DNA of 9,739 nucleotides from Promethearchaeum sp. (GTDB lineage Archaea > Asgardarchaeota > Lokiarchaeia > Sigyniarchaeales > Promethearchaeaceae): assembly GCA_030611625.1 (NCBI GenBank), contig JAUWPK010000104.1, positions 1-9,739 of the forward strand, in the 5' to 3' direction. Every line of letters begins with the position of its first letter. Within the stretch, counting starts at the first letter, position 1. Position numbers and translations under genes: made by a program. The notes under the pieces were generated by a model. The model was not told the DNA's origin. It saw nothing but the letters and a program-made list of their open reading frames with translations, and ran no database searches. Shown one piece after another: positions 6,433-9,739 of the stretch.

Positions 6433-6436
6433 GTGA
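6431..6436 (+). promoter_or_regulatory. AGGTGA ribosome binding site that sets the start of the double zinc-ribbon gene
   Basis: AGGTGA overlaps the stop codon of the upstream gene and lies five bases before ATG 6442. The same arrangement occurs for the genes at 8582 (AAGGTGA, four bases) and 1760 on the minus strand (AGGTGAT, five bases). It therefore favours ATG 6442 over the in-frame GTG at 6433, which is itself part of this site. Confidence 0.75.
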
Positions 6437-6441
6437 AAAAA

Positions 6442-7407
6442 ATGGGTGAAAAATGTCCAGCATGTGGAAATGCAGAACTAACTGAATTAGTTCCTGGGGT
6501 AAAAAGCTGTCCTGCTTGTAGAAAAGTATTTCGATCTAAGGTTGAAAAAAAAAAAACTAAAATAATAGAGGGTGAAATTCTTGATGGAGAATATTTTATG
6601 AAGAATACTACTCTCAATCCAAAATATGAGATTGCAGATAAAGGTATAACGATTTTTAGAGAGGAAAACAAGTTATGGTTTGCAGTTCTGTTATGTCATA
6701 ATCCAGATTTTCCTGAAATAAAATATATTCGATTGTCTTGGTGGAAAAAAAGCGTGAATATACATGGTGGTATGTTTAAAATTGATGAAATTGATGAATT
6801 GGAAAATATGTTAATAGCTTTGAATCGAATTGAAAAAGATTTTGATGATTATTTTGAAGTTAAAAAAAATAAGAATATTTCCTTTGATCCTTTACCAGAA
6901 AGGAAGGAAATTGATGACGAATCATATATTTTTAATTTAACTAAAAGAAAATGCCCAAAATGCAGTTGGAAGATGAAAAAGAGTAAAAATCGTCGCTATT
7001 ATGAATGTGAAAAATGCGGGGAAATAATTGTTTTAGATGACGGACATCCAATTTATGATATTCCATCAAAATATTTACCACTATCATATTCAACTAATTT
7101 CCCAATAAATTTCTATTTACCCAATTACGGAATAACAATTAGGAATACAATGGGTGATTGGAAAGCAATTGTTACAATCCATGCAAAAGAAAACCCTGAA
7201 AAAAGATGGTTACGTTTTTATTGGTGGAAGAGAGATTTCCGGCATTATATGTCAAGCCAATATTCTTTTGGTTCATCCCAAGGATTAAAATGGGAAACAA
7301 AAAAAGGAGTTATGTCTCCAAATATCCACGATAAGAAGTTAATTGCCCCATTAATTAAAGGTTTGAATGAAATTAAAAAAATTTGGTTAAAAAGTAAAGA
7401 AGAATGA
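6442..7407 (+). CDS. Protein with two zinc ribbons and a duplicated beta-rich domain, unknown function
   Basis: This 321-residue protein (counted from ATG 6442) consists of two repeats of [zinc ribbon + beta-rich domain]. Ribbon 1 uses Cys5, Cys8, Cys23 and Cys26; ribbon 2 uses Cys171, Cys174, Cys189 and Cys192. The following domains align: GITIFREENKLWFAVLL...IRLSWWKKS (68-104) and GITIRNTMGDWKAIVTI...LRFYWWKRD (230-265), each followed by a helix rich in Ile/Leu (115-135, 297-317). The strands-then-helix order and aromatic/basic surface recall PC4-like single-strand nucleic-acid-binding domains; this is a guess from pattern only. It is likely a nucleic-acid-binding component. An in-frame GTG at 6433 would add three residues but falls in the ribosome binding site. 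The stop overlaps the next gene's ATG (ATGA at 7404-7407), so translation is coupled. Confidence 0.88.
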   Translation: MGEKCPACGNAELTELVPGVKSCPACRKVFRSKVEKKKTKIIEGEILDGEYFMKNTTLNPKYEIADKGITIFREENKLWFAVLLCHNPDFPEIKYIRLSWWKKSVNIHGGMFKIDEIDELENMLIALNRIEKDFDDYFEVKKNKNISFDPLPERKEIDDESYIFNLTKRKCPKCSWKMKKSKNRRYYECEKCGEIIVLDDGHPIYDIPSKYLPLSYSTNFPINFYLPNYGITIRNTMGDWKAIVTIHAKENPEKRWLRFYWWKRDFRHYMSSQYSFGSSQGLKWETKKGVMSPNIHDKKLIAPLIKGLNEIKKIWLKSKEE

Positions 7408-8561
7408 TCGGGGATAATATGGAAAAAGATTTGGAAAGCGATTTATGGTCAGAATTAATAGAAAAATTTGGAAATGCAATAAAAGGGTCATTAGAAATCA
7501 TAAAAGAAAGAGATATTGAGAATATTCCAGGGGCCAAAGAGCAATTAATTAGACGTTTTGAAGAATTGAATAGATATCTTCCTAAAAATAATGGAAATAT
7601 TATTATAAAATGTATAGATGAATCGATTTCTAATGCATTTTTCCCTCAAACCAACAAATTAGATTTAGCATTTGAAAAAATATTAAAAACTCTTGAACAA
7701 CAACATGAAAATGCTTTCATAATTAATGAATTAATTAATGGTTTCGTTGCAAGTCAAAGTAAATCGTTTGGTTCCTTTAAAGAAGGGCCGATTATCGATC
7801 GTATTATTGAAGCTTTCAAAAAATCAAGGAATTTTCGTATATCTGATTATTCATTTTATGCAATGTTTGGAAACCCAAATAAACCCAGAAAAAATCTTCA
7901 AGATAATCTGAATTCAATCACAGATTTTCTTGGTTTAGTAAAAGAAAAAAAGATTTTTGCACGTGATCTTGCAAGGAGTGAGGAAAAAGCGATTAACTAT
8001 TATACTTTCCCACCTGAAATCTTAGAATTATTAGAGGGAACCTATATTATTCACACTGAAAAGGGGGAGACAATTATAAATGATGATTTTGATAAGAACG
8101 TCTTTACAAGCTTATTCCTAGCAAAATATTCTGTTGGAAGAAAAAATTTAGATAACTACAAAATAAATGGAATTTGTGCTATCTTTGCTCTCATTCTCAT
8201 ATTAAGCTTTATGCCAAAAGTTAAACTAGCAGAAGACAACCCTATTTTAGGAGATAGTAATTATGATTCACAAACTATGAGTGTAATTCCGAAATCTTGG
8301 ATGATGAAAGAAGTTTTAGTGGAATTGATGCCAAGCACAATAGAGATAGTTGCATATCGAATGGGAGCATCTCTATGGTATAATAAAATAAAAAAATCAG
8401 ATGCTCAAAAACGATTACATCTCCAGACTCGGTTTTTAATTAAAGATGTCAATAAATGGGTATTGGGCAACTTGTGTAGAGTAGAAATCCCAATATTTGT
8501 TGAAATAAGTAATATTTTCCAGGAAATTACAGTTGGATCGGATAGCGAATTTGAAAATTGA
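7404..8561 (+). CDS. Large helical protein of unknown function, shares a C-terminal domain with the next gene
   Basis: I do not recognise this 385-residue protein. Residues 1-115 are charged helices. Residues 143-210 resemble a winged-helix pattern (LNSITDFLGLVKEKKIF, then a turn and FPPEILELLEG). Residues 232-266 (NVFTSLFLAKYSVGR...INGICAIFALILI) match the product of the next gene without gaps, 14 identities in 35 by my count. The segment 253-270 is hydrophobic enough to be a membrane span, but its counterpart in the neighbour is not, so a buried helix is more likely. The end is acidic. The ATG at 7404 overlaps the previous stop; a second in-frame ATG at 7419 has GGGGAT just upstream and may be the true start, removing five residues. 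Third gene of the operon. Confidence 0.85.
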   Translation: MIGDNMEKDLESDLWSELIEKFGNAIKGSLEIIKERDIENIPGAKEQLIRRFEELNRYLPKNNGNIIIKCIDESISNAFFPQTNKLDLAFEKILKTLEQQHENAFIINELINGFVASQSKSFGSFKEGPIIDRIIEAFKKSRNFRISDYSFYAMFGNPNKPRKNLQDNLNSITDFLGLVKEKKIFARDLARSEEKAINYYTFPPEILELLEGTYIIHTEKGETIINDDFDKNVFTSLFLAKYSVGRKNLDNYKINGICAIFALILILSFMPKVKLAEDNPILGDSNYDSQTMSVIPKSWMMKEVLVELMPSTIEIVAYRMGASLWYNKIKKSDAQKRLHLQTRFLIKDVNKWVLGNLCRVEIPIFVEISNIFQEITVGSDSEFEN

Positions 8562-8570
8562 AATTATATT

Positions 8571-8577
8571 AAGGTGA
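8571..8577 (+). promoter_or_regulatory. AAGGTGA ribosome binding site of the last gene
   Basis: AAGGTGA lies in the 20-base gap after the stop at 8561 and four bases before ATG 8582. It complements the archaeal 16S rRNA 3' end and fixes the start of the open-ended gene. Confidence 0.75.
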
Positions 8578-8581
8578 AAAA

Positions 8582-9739
8582 ATGGCCCGTCAAACATGGC
8601 AAGAAATTGTGGCATATTATAAAACATACATATCAATACTCCAACCATTACTAAAAGAAACCAAGCGACTCTTTTTAGATTTGACTTCAGATGAATTACT
8701 TGATTTTTCTACTTTACAGGAAAAACTGGAGAAAGAAACTAAGAGAAGTGTCCATAAAGTAAAAGTTATTGCAGAATTTAATGCTTTTTTCAGGACTGAG
8801 ATTTTCAAGCATATAATCAACTATATAGATGAAATACATGATGATTTTGATGTTGTTGATATAAAGGATAATATAATAGATTTTCTCGATGAATCAATTC
8901 ATGCATTTGACGGTCTATTAAATTTGATTGAAGAAGATTTCTCAAAACAAGAAGGATCGCCATTAAATTTTCTTTTTGATACGTTAAATGAGATATTGCT
9001 TCCTTATGGAGATAATTTAGATAGTATTTATGAAACATTATTAGAAAAATCATCAGACTGGTATGAAGCTCAAAGGCATATTCTAAGCACAACTACATTT
9101 TATAAGGAGAAAATCGGTGAAATGACAATTCCTGGATTAAGTCCAAAGACATACCAAATAATAAATGCAATTACCTCACTTTTTAATCTTGATCCAAATT
9201 ATTTAGATATGGATGAAAATCCTAATTATGTTGTACCTGCAATAATGATCTCTGATGTATTTGAACCATATATTGATAATATTGCAAATGCTGAAGAAGA
9301 TTCAATTAAAAGGATCTGTAATCGATTAGAATTACGAATCACTGATGGAATATTTATTTCTCCAACCGAAGAATTATTAAAATTAGCAGAACCGCATAAT
9401 TTTTTCAACACACAAAATGATTCTGATGGGAAAATACGCTGGATTCCTCAATTCAGTAATGAAACATTTGTATTATTATACTTAGCAAAAGTATCAATGC
9501 GAAGAGGGTTTCTTTCAAAGGAACTAATAAATTGGATATCTATGAATTTTTCGTTTATTCTATATAACACAATTTTACATGCATATCTTTCCGATGATAA
9601 TATTTTTTATAAGCTATTCTTGGATCTTAAAACTGAAGAAAAGATCATCCCGTATTTGATGAAAATTCTGTGTTTTGAGAATTACCTTAGATTAGATAGA
9701 ACAAAAATACGCGATTCACCTGTTTACAGAAAAAAACTT
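8582..9739 (+). CDS. Large helical protein of unknown function, 3' end outside the window
   Basis: An open frame runs from ATG 8582 to the right edge (386 codons, no stop), beginning MARQTWQEIVAYYK. Residues 1-180 are acidic amphipathic helices (for example IIDFLDESIHAFDGLLNLIEEDF, split around 98-120), without membrane spans or catalytic motifs. Residues 237-270 (EEDSIKRICNRLELRITDG, then FISPTEELLKLAEP) look like a helix-turn-helix or winged-helix unit. Residues 294-328 (ETFVLLYLAKVSMRR...INWISMNFSFILY) align without gaps to 232-266 of the preceding gene, sharing F, L, LAK, S, R, L, IN, I, F and IL. The two genes are probably distant paralogues or share one interaction domain. It follows the third gene by 20 bases with a strong ribosome binding site, so it is the fourth member of the operon. 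Function unknown. Confidence 0.88.
   Translation, partial: MARQTWQEIVAYYKTYISILQPLLKETKRLFLDLTSDELLDFSTLQEKLEKETKRSVHKVKVIAEFNAFFRTEIFKHIINYIDEIHDDFDVVDIKDNIIDFLDESIHAFDGLLNLIEEDFSKQEGSPLNFLFDTLNEILLPYGDNLDSIYETLLEKSSDWYEAQRHILSTTTFYKEKIGEMTIPGLSPKTYQIINAITSLFNLDPNYLDMDENPNYVVPAIMISDVFEPYIDNIANAEEDSIKRICNRLELRITDGIFISPTEELLKLAEPHNFFNTQNDSDGKIRWIPQFSNETFVLLYLAKVSMRRGFLSKELINWISMNFSFILYNTILHAYLSDDNIFYKLFLDLKTEEKIIPYLMKILCFENYLRLDRTKIRDSPVYRKKL

Noticed and set aside
6433..6441. GTG 6433 as start of the double zinc-ribbon gene
   Set aside because: The GTG is part of the AGGTGA ribosome binding site for ATG 6442; the same spacing is seen at two other genes in the window.
8160..8214. True membrane span in the gene at 7404
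   Set aside because: The segment is hydrophobic, but the matching region of the related next gene has polar residues (W, S, N), so it is more likely a buried helix. Not fully excluded.
8436..9411. Minus-strand short frames in the last kilobase
   Set aside because: They lie opposite a continuous plus-strand frame of at least 386 codons with a strong ribosome binding site, and have no coherent features.

Overview
The window looks like a piece of an AT-rich archaeal genome. GatD and GatE (the archaea-only Glu-tRNA(Gln) amidotransferase) and Shine-Dalgarno sites of the AGGTGAT type point to Archaea. An Elf1-type transcription elongation factor next to a coiled-coil/polyproline protein of eukaryotic cytoskeletal style makes an Asgard archaeon the most likely source. 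The Asgard assignment is an inference, not proven by any one gene.

Layout. (A) 1-1484, plus strand: the last 32 codons of gatE and a complete gatD, which together form the transamidosome enzyme that makes Gln-tRNA(Gln). (B) 1488-5105, minus strand, read from right to left: an Elf1-like zinc-ribbon protein with a long C-terminal extension; a small protein with a BRK1-like heptad coil, two PPPPPG blocks and a short basic amphipathic C-terminal helix; two related membrane-anchored left-handed beta-helix (hexapeptide) proteins; and a lysine-rich four-cysteine zinc ribbon. A perfect 30-bp tandem duplication with one mismatch lies just upstream of the coiled-coil gene and seems to carry its promoter. 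A small hairpin plus T-tract separates that gene from the beta-helix pair. (C) 5106-5280: a divergent intergenic region. (D) 5281-9739, plus strand: a tight run of four genes I cannot assign to known families. The first is an acidic, mostly helical protein. The second has two zinc ribbons, each followed by a copy of the same beta-rich domain. The third and fourth are large helical proteins that share a C-terminal domain. The fourth runs off the window.

How they may work together. Region A is housekeeping translation. In region B, Elf1 should ride on RNA polymerase, while the coiled-coil/polyproline protein is a candidate partner of Asgard profilin and actin; the beta-helix pair and the small zinc ribbon share one likely transcript. 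Region D has the spacing of a co-translated operon (adjacent or overlapping stops and starts, repeated AGGTGA sites), so its four products probably form one uncharacterised system. Nothing in the window is recognisable as a transposon, tRNA, rRNA or CRISPR array.
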